14,584 bases of DNA, from positions 1-14,584 of the forward strand of contig JAFRJF010000151.1 of the NCBI GenBank assembly GCA_017432405.1, in the 5' to 3' direction. The position numbers were made by a program, and so were the translations under genes. This stretch comes from Clostridia bacterium (GTDB lineage Bacteria > Bacillota_A > Clostridia > Christensenellales > Aristaeellaceae). Every line of letters starts with the position of its first letter. Positions within the stretch are counted from its first letter, which is position 1. Shown here piece after piece: positions 1 through 5,534 of this stretch. The notes beneath the pieces were generated by a model. That model searched no databases. It worked only from the letters and a program-made list of their open reading frames with translations, and was not told where the DNA came from.

Positions 1-84
1 CTCTGCTCTGCTCTGCTCTGCTCTGAACAGCGTATTTCTATTCCGCATGGCCGTCAAGCCCTCTCTGTAAATCCGTGAATGGAA
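1..84 (-). repeat. Copy 1 of a pentanucleotide-repeat small-ORF element (cut by window edge)
   Basis: Read on the minus strand, this copy has an SD-like AGAGGG (59-64), a TTGACG (52-57), an ATG (46-48) and a TACGCT (29-34). It ends in five perfect CTCTG units (1-25, plus-strand reading) that continue past the window edge. The ATG opens a frame with no stop for 16 codons. It starts M-R-N-R-N-T-L and then enters a Q-S-R-A-E pentapeptide encoded by the 5-nt repeat. A second copy lies at 930-1009: plus-strand 45-63 matches 973-991 at 18 of 19 positions, and the SD-to-ATG distance is 10 nt in both. It is either a tiny coding element or a promoter-like repeat. I do not recognise a named family. Confidence 0.6.
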
Positions 85-96
85 ATGACAACAACT

Positions 97-500
97 CTAA
101 ATGGTCAACACACACTTTTCTCCATATCCGGCCAGCAAGCCGTCATGGGTGATCAGCGTCATTTCCTCTGTCTTCGCCTGTGCAATCAAAGCCCTGTCAA
201 GTGGATCGTTGTGCGGCGGTTCTCCTTTTTTCCGTTTCAAGCCGCTAACCGCAAGCACGTGGCTGTTTTCTATAGCCAGGGGCGTAAAGCCCGCTTTGAT
301 GCAACCGCTTACGAATGCGTTTCCATCCACTGGCATCGCGGCAGGATTCTTGCTGTGTTTGATCACTATTTCCCACACGGGGCGCTGCTGAAGAAAACTT
401 CATTCTCCGGGTCATTGATCCATGACAGTATATGCTGGGGCAACTTCTCTTCCATGCACATCGACCAAAACAGAATGTGTGTATCCAGCAGTATTCTCAT
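97..500 (-). pseudogene. vapC: VapC-like PIN-domain toxin, frameshifted
   Basis: PIN-domain endoribonuclease, the toxin half of a type II toxin-antitoxin pair. Translation starts at the ATG at 498-500, which overlaps the antitoxin stop (ATGA). It gives the classic VapC start M-R-I-L-L-D-T-H and runs about 41 codons, ending in F-F-S-S-A-P. The remainder (V-W-E-I-V-I-K to the stop at 97-99) lies in another frame. The break falls at the G4 run at 379-382. One extra G would restore a protein of about 134 aa, the normal VapC length. The expected acidic residues are present across the two halves: D6, E44, D102 in N-D-P-L-D-R and D120 in T-H-D-G. As written the toxin would be inactive, ending at a stop just after the break. 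A sequencing error in the homopolymer, true decay of the toxin or, less likely, programmed frameshifting would each explain it. Confidence 0.85.
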
Positions 501-739
501 AGGCCTTCACTCATAAACATTGTCGCAATCTTATCATTCAAATCGTCAAAGTGCTCGTCAAAATCAGCCGGAAGGGCAAAATCAGATTTCCCCGTTCGCT
601 TAAACCCGGCTTCATGGGCCTTCGGTATAACGGGGGATTCAGAAATACCGCTCAACATTTTTAACAAATCCACTACGACTTGCTGGCTTCTTACCGGCAG
701 CTTCTCCATCATCGTCGTTGCCTGTTGCACCAACGTCAT
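497..739 (-). CDS. Antitoxin of the VapBC-type pair
   Basis: An 80-residue protein directly upstream of the PIN toxin and translationally coupled to it by an ATGA overlap. It has a strong ribosome binding site, GGAGGTG (745-751), 5 nt before the ATG. The N-terminal half (about residues 1-35) is helical and resembles the region of small antitoxins that contain a D-L-L-x-x-L segment. The C-terminal part has an acidic A-L-P-A-D-F-D-E-H-F-D-D-L motif, like the toxin-neutralising tail of DUF2281/Phd-like antitoxins. Its presumed role is to bind and inhibit the PIN toxin and repress its own promoter. Because the toxin gene is broken, the antitoxin may now be solitary. The pairing is clear from gene order and size. 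The exact antitoxin family is uncertain. Confidence 0.75.
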   Translation of the reverse strand: MTLVQQATTMMEKLPVRSQQVVVDLLKMLSGISESPVIPKAHEAGFKRTGKSDFALPADFDEHFDDLNDKIATMFMSEGL

Positions 740-791
740 AATAACACCTCCGATTTGTTCACCGCCTCCCGCCGAACCTGACAGGGTATAG

Positions 792-815
792 TAACCCCGT
801 CAAATCCGACGGTTA
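792..815 (-). promoter_or_regulatory. Imperfect inverted repeat upstream of the antitoxin (possible operator)
   Basis: The arms CCGTC (797-801) and GACGG (808-812) surround AAATCC. With a two-base bulge the symmetry extends to TAACC (792-796) and GGTTA (811-815). It lies about 50-75 bp upstream of the antitoxin start, where toxin-antitoxin complexes commonly bind. No good -10/-35 pair directly overlaps it, so the operator role is a guess. Confidence 0.25.
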
Positions 816-976
816 TCCATCACGTGCCTTGGCATGCAGCAAAAACGTCCTGTGGACATATTTGTCGCAAATATTGTATTCAGTTTCAAGCGCCCTGCAG
901 CCGCAAGGCGCAAAAAGGACGCAGTTAGCCTGTGCTGTGCTGTGCTATGCTGTGCGAGTGTAGCGCGGTTGGGCAT
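800..976 (-). CDS. Possible 58-aa small ORF of the pentanucleotide-repeat element
   Basis: It starts at the ATG at 974-976, with GGAGGG (987-992) 10 nt upstream. The peptide begins M-P-N-R-A-T-L-A-Q and then reads H-S-T-A-Q, produced by the CACAG tandem repeat, followed by an Ala/Leu/Arg-rich stretch. I recognise no domain. In favour of coding, the first codons can be aligned with the copy at the window start, and Asn, Arg, Thr and Leu are kept with different codons (AAC/AAT, CGC/AGA, ACA/ACG, CTC/CTG). Against it, the leader TTGACA-17-TACACT is equally well read as a promoter, and the later part has no recognisable conservation. It could be a non-coding repeat. Confidence 0.3.
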   Translation of the reverse strand: MPNRATLAQHSTAQHRLTASFLRLAAAGRLKLNTIFATNMSTGRFCCMPRHVMDNRRI

Positions 977-1009
977 GGCTGTCAAGCCCTCCTGCGCAAA
1001 TAATCCGAG
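930..1009 (-). repeat. Copy 2 of the pentanucleotide-repeat small-ORF element
   Basis: This copy holds five CTGTG units (930-954, the fourth reading CTATG), TACACT (957-962), a 17-nt spacer, TTGACA (980-985), the ATG at 974-976 and GGAGGG (987-992). The order, orientation and spacings match the copy at 1-84. Both copies lie on the minus strand and bracket the toxin-antitoxin pair. The conserved core is plus-strand 973-991. The repeat unit differs between copies (CTCTG versus CTGTG) while the flank is kept. This argues that the tract expands or changes independently of its host element. Confidence 0.6.
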
Positions 1010-1083
1010 AAGTTCTCATCTCATGTATCGGCCTGCCAGCGCGGATTCTTTACCCCTGCGCATGAGCATAAAGATACGCTTAT

Positions 1084-1112
1084 ATTATAGCAAAACCCGG
1101 AGCCGCTTTCAA
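1084..1112 (-). promoter_or_regulatory. Near-consensus sigma-A promoter reading toward the toxin-antitoxin genes
   Basis: On the minus strand TTGAAA (1107-1112), a 17-nt spacer and TATAAT (1084-1089) form an almost ideal promoter. It also has the extended -10 TGC-TATAAT. Transcription would begin near 1077 and cross the pentanucleotide-repeat element before reaching the antitoxin start at 739. That gives a leader of about 340 nt if no other promoter is used. Confidence 0.65.
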
Positions 1113-1139
1113 CGGTTTTTTCAGAATTTTCCCCGATAT

Positions 1140-1178
1140 TTTCCCGGACGGGAAACAGGCGAGAACCACCGTCTCGCC
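1140..1178. terminator. Two adjacent hairpins, possible terminators downstream of the DUF5107 operon
   Basis: GGCGAGA (1158-1164) pairs with TCTCGCC (1172-1178) across a 7-nt loop. TTTCCCG (1140-1146) pairs with CGGGAAA (1149-1155). Read on the minus strand, transcription leaving the large gene would meet the REP palindromes first and then these hairpins. The first hairpin is followed by TGTTTCCC rather than a clean T run, so termination strength is uncertain. They also insulate the promoter at 1084-1112. Confidence 0.4.
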
Positions 1179-1206
1179 TTCAAAGAGTGTATCACAGGTG
1201 CGGATA

Positions 1207-1235
1207 TGGGACAAAGGGACGGTTCTTCCGTCCCA
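1207..1235 (+). repeat. REP-like palindrome, copy 1
   Basis: A 29-nt unit bounded by TGGGAC and GTCCCA. It contains a perfect 7-bp stem GGGACGG (1216-1222) / CCGTCCC (1228-1234) with the loop TTCTT. It carries the GGGACGGTTCT core of a widespread bacterial extragenic palindrome. From memory, such palindromes sit near Y1-type (RAYT) transposases. No transposase is present in this window. It is inverted relative to the copy at 1286-1314. Confidence 0.65.
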
Positions 1236-1285
1236 CTCTACCCACGATCAACCCAGGGTTTCGGGCGATAATTCCGGTCGGAAAG

Positions 1286-1314
1286 TGGGACAAGAGAACC
1301 GTCCCCGTGTCCCA
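1286..1314 (-). repeat. REP-like palindrome, copy 2, abutting a stop codon
   Basis: A 29-nt unit bounded by TGGGACA (1286-1292) and TGTCCCA (1308-1314). On the minus strand it carries the same GGGACGGTTCT core as the first copy, so the two form a head-to-head pair about 50 bp apart. It begins at the base immediately after the TAA of the DUF5107-TPR gene and could protect or end that transcript. Confidence 0.65.
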
Positions 1315-4300
1315 TTACTTCAGCAGCAGCCTGTGCAGTATCGCTCCCTGGTGGGCGCGATCGATATCCAGCACAGCGTCGTAGCAGCGGGCGGCCCGCG
1401 CGGCATCCCCCAGGCCGTAGCTGCCCAGGGCGATCAGGTATTCGCAGTGGGCGCGGTTGCGCACGGTCAGGTCCTCGTCGAACAGCTGCAAATCCGGCAG
1501 CGACACGGCGAAGTAATCGATCTTCACCTGGTCGTAGTAGTGCTTTTCGCCGTAGCTGATCAGCTTGTAGAACCGGAAGGTGGCCCGGGCTTCGCGGCCC
1601 AGGGCGCGGTTGGCCAAGCCCTGGTAGAGGATCAGGTCGGCGGGCTGGTCGTTGTAGTACATCATGCCCGCGGGTTCCTCGTCGCCGGCGGCGGCCAGCT
1701 CCAGGTGGCGCACGGCCTCGGCTTCATTGCCCAGGGCGCGCTCGGCCAGGCCCAGGTAGTAGTGGATGTTGTTGTCCTTCGCGCCCTCCAGCTTGCCCTC
1801 GCCCAGGTTGTGGGGGAACACCAGCGCGCGCTCCAGCAGCGCCTTCGCGCCCGCGGCGTCGCCGCCCTCCAGGGCGATGCGCCCCAGCTGGGTCAGCGCC
1901 ACGGCGTACTGGGTGGTCACCTTGCCTTCGCCGCCCTCCCAGGGGTGGAACTTATGGGCCATGATCAGGTCCAGCGCCTCCTGATAGCGCCCCTGCAGGT
2001 TCAACAGCGTGCAGTATTCCACATACAGGTCGTCGCGGGTGAAGGCCACGTCCCGGTGGGCGTCCAGGAAGGCGAAGCGCTCGGCGATGCCCCGGCCCAG
2101 CTTGCGGTAGAGCTGGTCCAGCTCCAGCAGGACGCGGGCGTCGCTGCGGTCCAGGTCGTAGGCCCGCTCCATGCACACGAGGGCGGATTCCCGGTCGCCC
2201 CGCTTGTTGAAGTAGGCCAGGGACAGGTTGCGCCAGACCGTGGGGAACTGGTCGTCCAGCGCCGCGGAGCGCTCCCAGCAGGCGATGGCCCTGTCGTACT
2301 GGCGCTTGTCGTACCACAGGCAGCCCAGGTAGTAGGGCGCCTTGCTGTCGTCCTCCGGGGCGGCCCCCAGCGCGGCGATGTCCCCCAGCCGGTTGGGGAA
2401 GCAGCAGTAGCTGTCCGCCGCCGCGGCCTGCTTCAGGGCCTTCCTCTGAAGCTTCTCGTCGCCGTTCAGCGCGGCGAAGCGGGCCATGTGGTAGAACACC
2501 ATCGGCGATTCCACCGGGCAGCGCTCCAGCACGGCCACGGCATCGGCGTAATAGCCCGCCTCGGCGTAGTCGATGGCGCACTCGATGTAGCTGCTCACCC
2601 GGCTGCCCATCATGGCCAGCGCGCCGTCGATATCGCCGCTCTCGATGCGGGAGACGTAATCGAAGGCGTCCAGCTTCAGGTTCTCGGCGTACCAGGCCTC
2701 CGCCTCGGCGTCCCGGCCCAGGCTGTCCAAAATCATGCCCTTCAGCGCCCGCGCCTTCAGGTTGTGCCAGTTCTTCACCAGGCTGCGCTCGATGTGCGTC
2801 AGCGCGGCGGCATAGTCGCCGCGCCTGCAGTCGATGCAGGCCAGATAGTAGAAGCCGGTCTCCTGCTGGGCCGCGGTCCAGGTGGCCTTGTAGAAGGCGT
2901 CGTAGGCGTCGTCGCAGCGTCCCTGGTACATCAGGCACAGCCCCAGGTTCAGATAGGCCTCGCTGTCATAGGGGTTGGGGTTGCGCTCGGTCATGCGGGC
3001 GATGGCCGCGCGGAAGTAGGGCTCGCTCGCCTCGAACAGGCCGCGGCGCAAAAGCAGCGTGCCATAGGCGTTGTTCGCCCGGATGTCGCCGGGATCCCGC
3101 TTCAGGGCCTCCAGGTAGTAGGGGTCGGGCAGGTAGGTCGCGTGGCGGTACTGCTCGATGTGCAGGCCGGTCAGGTATAGCTCCTCGTTGGTCAGGATCT
3201 CCTCCGGCAGCTTCGCCGGCGCGGCGGGGTCCGGTATGCGCTCGATCTTCTGGGGCTGGGGCCGGTAGTCGATCAGCCTGCGGCCATGGGCGTCGTAAAC
3301 CGCCAGGCACAGGGCCGTGGGGTCGGCGTCGGTGGCCACGCTGGTGGTGAACACATCCACGGGACTGACGGTGGCGGTCTGATCGAATATGACCTTGCCG
3401 TCTTCGGTCAGCACGATCCGCGCGTTTTCATAGACGGCGGTGGCGTAGACGGTGATGTCCGCCTTGCCCGCCCCCGTCTCCAGGTTGATCACCGCCTCGG
3501 TGCTGGCGTTCTTCACATAGCCCGCCGCCTTGTAGGGCATGAACACCTGGGTGAAGGTCTTTTCCTCGAAGGGCTTGAGCCAGGTGAAGTCCGGCTGGTT
3601 GTCGCAGAACATGCCGGTCATCAGCTCGATATAGGGCCCGTTGGCGTCGGTCAGGTTGCGGTCCCAGGCCTGGCCGAAGTCGCCGCAGCCCCAGGTCCAC
3701 TGCTTCTTGCCCGGGGAGACGTGATGGTCGGCGATGTGCAGTATGCCCGCGCCCACGCCGTAGTCGTAGCCGCCCACGAAGTTGTAGTCCGAATGGGCGC
3801 ACATGTAGCTGGTGGGCACCGGTATGTTCCTGTAGCGGGAGATGTCCACGCCCGCGCCATAGTCGTGCTTATAGTAGACCCCGGTGGCGATGGGGAACTT
3901 GCTGACGTCCCGCTTGCCGTGGTCGAACACCGCGCATACGTCCGGCGGGAACACCGACTGGGTGTTGTCGTTCACCGCCACGGCAGGGTTCGCCCACCAC
4001 AGGAAGGTCTGGGGCAGGTTGGTGCGGTTGTACAGCTGGCCCCTGATCTCGATATAGGCGCGATCCGGATAGACGGTGAAGGTCATCTTGCCCTTGGTGC
4101 CGTACATCTGGTCCACCTCGGAAAGCTCCACCGCCACGCTGCCGTCGGCGTTCTCCACCATGCGCCAGTCGGTGGGGCCGAAGGTGGTGGGCCGGTGGTG
4201 CTGGGGCCAGTTGAACTCGATGCCGCCGGAGATCCAGGGGCCGGTCAGCCCCACCAGCGCGGGCTTGATGACCTCGTTGTAGTACACGAAATCATAGCCG

Positions 4301-4383
4301 TTGGTCTTGTCGTAGGCCCGCTGTATGCGCCCGCCCAGCTCCGGAAGCACCATCACCCGGATGTAGTCGTTCTCCAGAAACAC
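1315..4383 (-). CDS. DUF5107 domain protein with C-terminal TPR array, apparently N-terminally short
   Basis: A 1022-residue protein. Residues 1-300 match the DUF5107 family, a beta-sandwich domain related to galactose mutarotase. They carry the family blocks L-P-E-L-G-G-R-I (13-20), E-F-N-W-P-Q-H-H-R-P (56-65), N-P-A-V-x-V-N-D (132-139), a D-H-H-x-S-P-G-K-K block (219-227) and Y-I-E-L-M-T-G (251-257). A second small beta region (about 305-375) follows, then tetratricopeptide repeats from about 400 to the end. Function is unproven. Linkage to a galactose-type importer suggests carbohydrate binding or processing in the cytoplasm, since there is no signal peptide. The start is a GTG at 4381-4383 without a clear ribosome binding site. 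A TGA lies five codons upstream in frame. Relatives as I recall them have some 60-70 further N-terminal residues, so the 5' end may be deleted or frameshifted. Confidence 0.85.
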   Translation of the reverse strand: MFLENDYIRVMVLPELGGRIQRAYDKTNGYDFVYYNEVIKPALVGLTGPWISGGIEFNWPQHHRPTTFGPTDWRMVENADGSVAVELSEVDQMYGTKGKMTFTVYPDRAYIEIRGQLYNRTNLPQTFLWWANPAVAVNDNTQSVFPPDVCAVFDHGKRDVSKFPIATGVYYKHDYGAGVDISRYRNIPVPTSYMCAHSDYNFVGGYDYGVGAGILHIADHHVSPGKKQWTWGCGDFGQAWDRNLTDANGPYIELMTGMFCDNQPDFTWLKPFEEKTFTQVFMPYKAAGYVKNASTEAVINLETGAGKADITVYATAVYENARIVLTEDGKVIFDQTATVSPVDVFTTSVATDADPTALCLAVYDAHGRRLIDYRPQPQKIERIPDPAAPAKLPEEILTNEELYLTGLHIEQYRHATYLPDPYYLEALKRDPGDIRANNAYGTLLLRRGLFEASEPYFRAAIARMTERNPNPYDSEAYLNLGLCLMYQGRCDDAYDAFYKATWTAAQQETGFYYLACIDCRRGDYAAALTHIERSLVKNWHNLKARALKGMILDSLGRDAEAEAWYAENLKLDAFDYVSRIESGDIDGALAMMGSRVSSYIECAIDYAEAGYYADAVAVLERCPVESPMVFYHMARFAALNGDEKLQRKALKQAAAADSYCCFPNRLGDIAALGAAPEDDSKAPYYLGCLWYDKRQYDRAIACWERSAALDDQFPTVWRNLSLAYFNKRGDRESALVCMERAYDLDRSDARVLLELDQLYRKLGRGIAERFAFLDAHRDVAFTRDDLYVEYCTLLNLQGRYQEALDLIMAHKFHPWEGGEGKVTTQYAVALTQLGRIALEGGDAAGAKALLERALVFPHNLGEGKLEGAKDNNIHYYLGLAERALGNEAEAVRHLELAAAGDEEPAGMMYYNDQPADLILYQGLANRALGREARATFRFYKLISYGEKHYYDQVKIDYFAVSLPDLQLFDEDLTVRNRAHCEYLIALGSYGLGDAARAARCYDAVLDIDRAHQGAILHRLLLK

Positions 4384-4428
4384 CCATCTTATTTCTCATG
4401 TTGACTCAGCTTTTTACCGTTCGGTCAC

Positions 4429-4440
4429 GGCGCATGCGCC
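4429..4440. repeat. 12-bp perfect palindrome
   Basis: GGCGCATGCGCC is fully self-complementary. It lies between the mglC terminator hairpin and the DUF5107 gene start. It could be a dyad protein site or part of the structured spacer. Nothing more can be said from the sequence. Confidence 0.4.
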
Positions 4441-4450
4441 CGCTCCGAAA

Positions 4451-4486
4451 GCAATCCCCCAACCGGCGAGCCGGTTGGGGGATTGC
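4451..4486 (-). terminator. 16-bp perfect hairpin after mglC
   Basis: GCAATCCCCCAACCGG (4451-4466) pairs without mismatch with 4471-4486 around a 4-nt loop. It begins 16 nt past the mglC stop codon. On the minus strand only TTT follows, so it may be a partial terminator or an RNA-stabilising structure that lowers expression of the downstream DUF5107 gene. Confidence 0.7.
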
Positions 4487-4502
4487 GCCTGCGCAGCGCA
4501 CA

Positions 4503-5516
4503 TCACTTCTTGGCGATGTACTTGCGAATGTCCAGGGACACGGCCAGCACGATGACCAGACCCTGCACGACGTAGTTGTAGTAGGGGTTGACGCCCAGGA
4601 ACTGCAGTATGATCTTAAGCAGCTCGAACACCAGCACGCCGATCAGTATGCCCGGCACGGTGCCGATGCCGCCGGTGGTGGATACGCCGCCGATGGTGCA
4701 GCCCGCGATGGCTTCAAGCTCGTAGCCCTGGCCCATGGAGGCCGACGCGCCGCCGGACTTCGCCGCCAGCAGGTAGCCCGCGATGGCGTACATCACGCCG
4801 GCGGTGGCATAGATGCGGATCAGGGTGAAGGTGGTGTTGACGCCGGAGACCTCCGCAGCCACTTCGTTGCCGCCGATGGCGTACATGTACTTGCCGTGGC
4901 GGGTCTTGTTGTAGATGAACCAGAACAGCACGCCGAAGATCGCCGCTACAAACAGCAGATAGGGCAGGTGGAAGCTGCGGGTATCGCCGATGCGGCCGTT
5001 GATCAGCGTGGTGTAAATCTTCTGGAAGCCGCCGATGGGCTGGGCGTCGGAGATCACCAGCGAGATGCCGTAGATGATCGTCTGGGTGCCCAGGGTGGCG
5101 ATGAAGGGCGGCACGTGCAGCTTGGTGACGATCAGGCCGTTGATCAGGCCCCAGACCAGGCCAACCACCAGCACGATCAGGAACACAATGCCAATGTTCA
5201 TCTCAGGCATGAACTTCCACAGGCGGCCGGAGTAGTCGCCCTTCTGGCACAGTATGCCCGCGACCACCGCCGCGAAGCCCACCTGGCGGCCGGCGGACAG
5301 GTCGGTGCCCTTGGTGATCAGGCAGCCGGACACGCCCAGAGCGATTAGGAAGCGTATGGCGGTGTTGCTCATCAGGTTGGAAAAGTTTGCCCAGGAGAAG
5401 AAGTTGTCCTTCAGGCAGCCGACCACGATGGCGGCGATGACCAGCAGCAGCACGATGGGGTTGCCCTTGATCAGCCCGATTATCTTTGCGCCGGTGCTTT
5501 GTTTATTCTTATTCAT
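4503..5516 (-). CDS. mglC: Galactose/methylgalactoside-type ABC transporter permease MglC
   Basis: A 337-residue integral membrane permease of the ribose/galactose ABC importer family, at the usual length. Hydrophobic segments include about 20-35, 53-67, 79-92, 108-130, 137-157, 186-202, 236-252 and 287-306. Diagnostic features are the G-T-D-L-S-A-G motif at 70-76 and the cytoplasmic coupling block A-I-G-G-N-E-V-A-A-E-V-S-G-V (213-226), which contacts the ATPase. The G-Y-E-L-E-A-I-A-G-C-T-I-G-G segment at 264-277 is also typical. The ATG is preceded by a GAGGGGG-type ribosome binding site, and the gap to the mglA stop is 18 nt. It is co-transcribed with mglB and mglA. Substrate identity rests on MglB: galactose, glucose or a galactoside. 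Confidence 0.92.
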   Translation of the reverse strand: MNKNKQSTGAKIIGLIKGNPIVLLLVIAAIVVGCLKDNFFSWANFSNLMSNTAIRFLIALGVSGCLITKGTDLSAGRQVGFAAVVAGILCQKGDYSGRLWKFMPEMNIGIVFLIVLVVGLVWGLINGLIVTKLHVPPFIATLGTQTIIYGISLVISDAQPIGGFQKIYTTLINGRIGDTRSFHLPYLLFVAAIFGVLFWFIYNKTRHGKYMYAIGGNEVAAEVSGVNTTFTLIRIYATAGVMYAIAGYLLAAKSGGASASMGQGYELEAIAGCTIGGVSTTGGIGTVPGILIGVLVFELLKIILQFLGVNPYYNYVVQGLVIVLAVSLDIRKYIAKK

Positions 5517-5534
5517 TTCACTGTTCCCCCTCGT

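Noticed and set aside
1..954. CRISPR array at the pentanucleotide tracts
   Set aside because: The units are 5 nt, contiguous and have no spacers. This is a simple-sequence tract, not a CRISPR.
800..985. TTG start at 983-985 for the 61-codon version of the micro-ORF
   Set aside because: The SD-like GGAGGG would be only 1-2 nt away. The ATG at 974-976 has workable spacing and is conserved in the other copy.
1090..1125. Plus-strand terminator at CCG-N7-CGG followed by TTTTTT
   Set aside because: The stem is only 3-4 bp. The sequence is better explained as the -35 and spacer of the minus-strand promoter.
1198..3180. Long plus-strand open frame (660 codons) opposite the DUF5107-TPR gene
   Set aside because: Val/Gln/His/Gly-rich translation with no domain, antisense to an excellent gene. 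GC-rich codon bias leaves few antisense stops.
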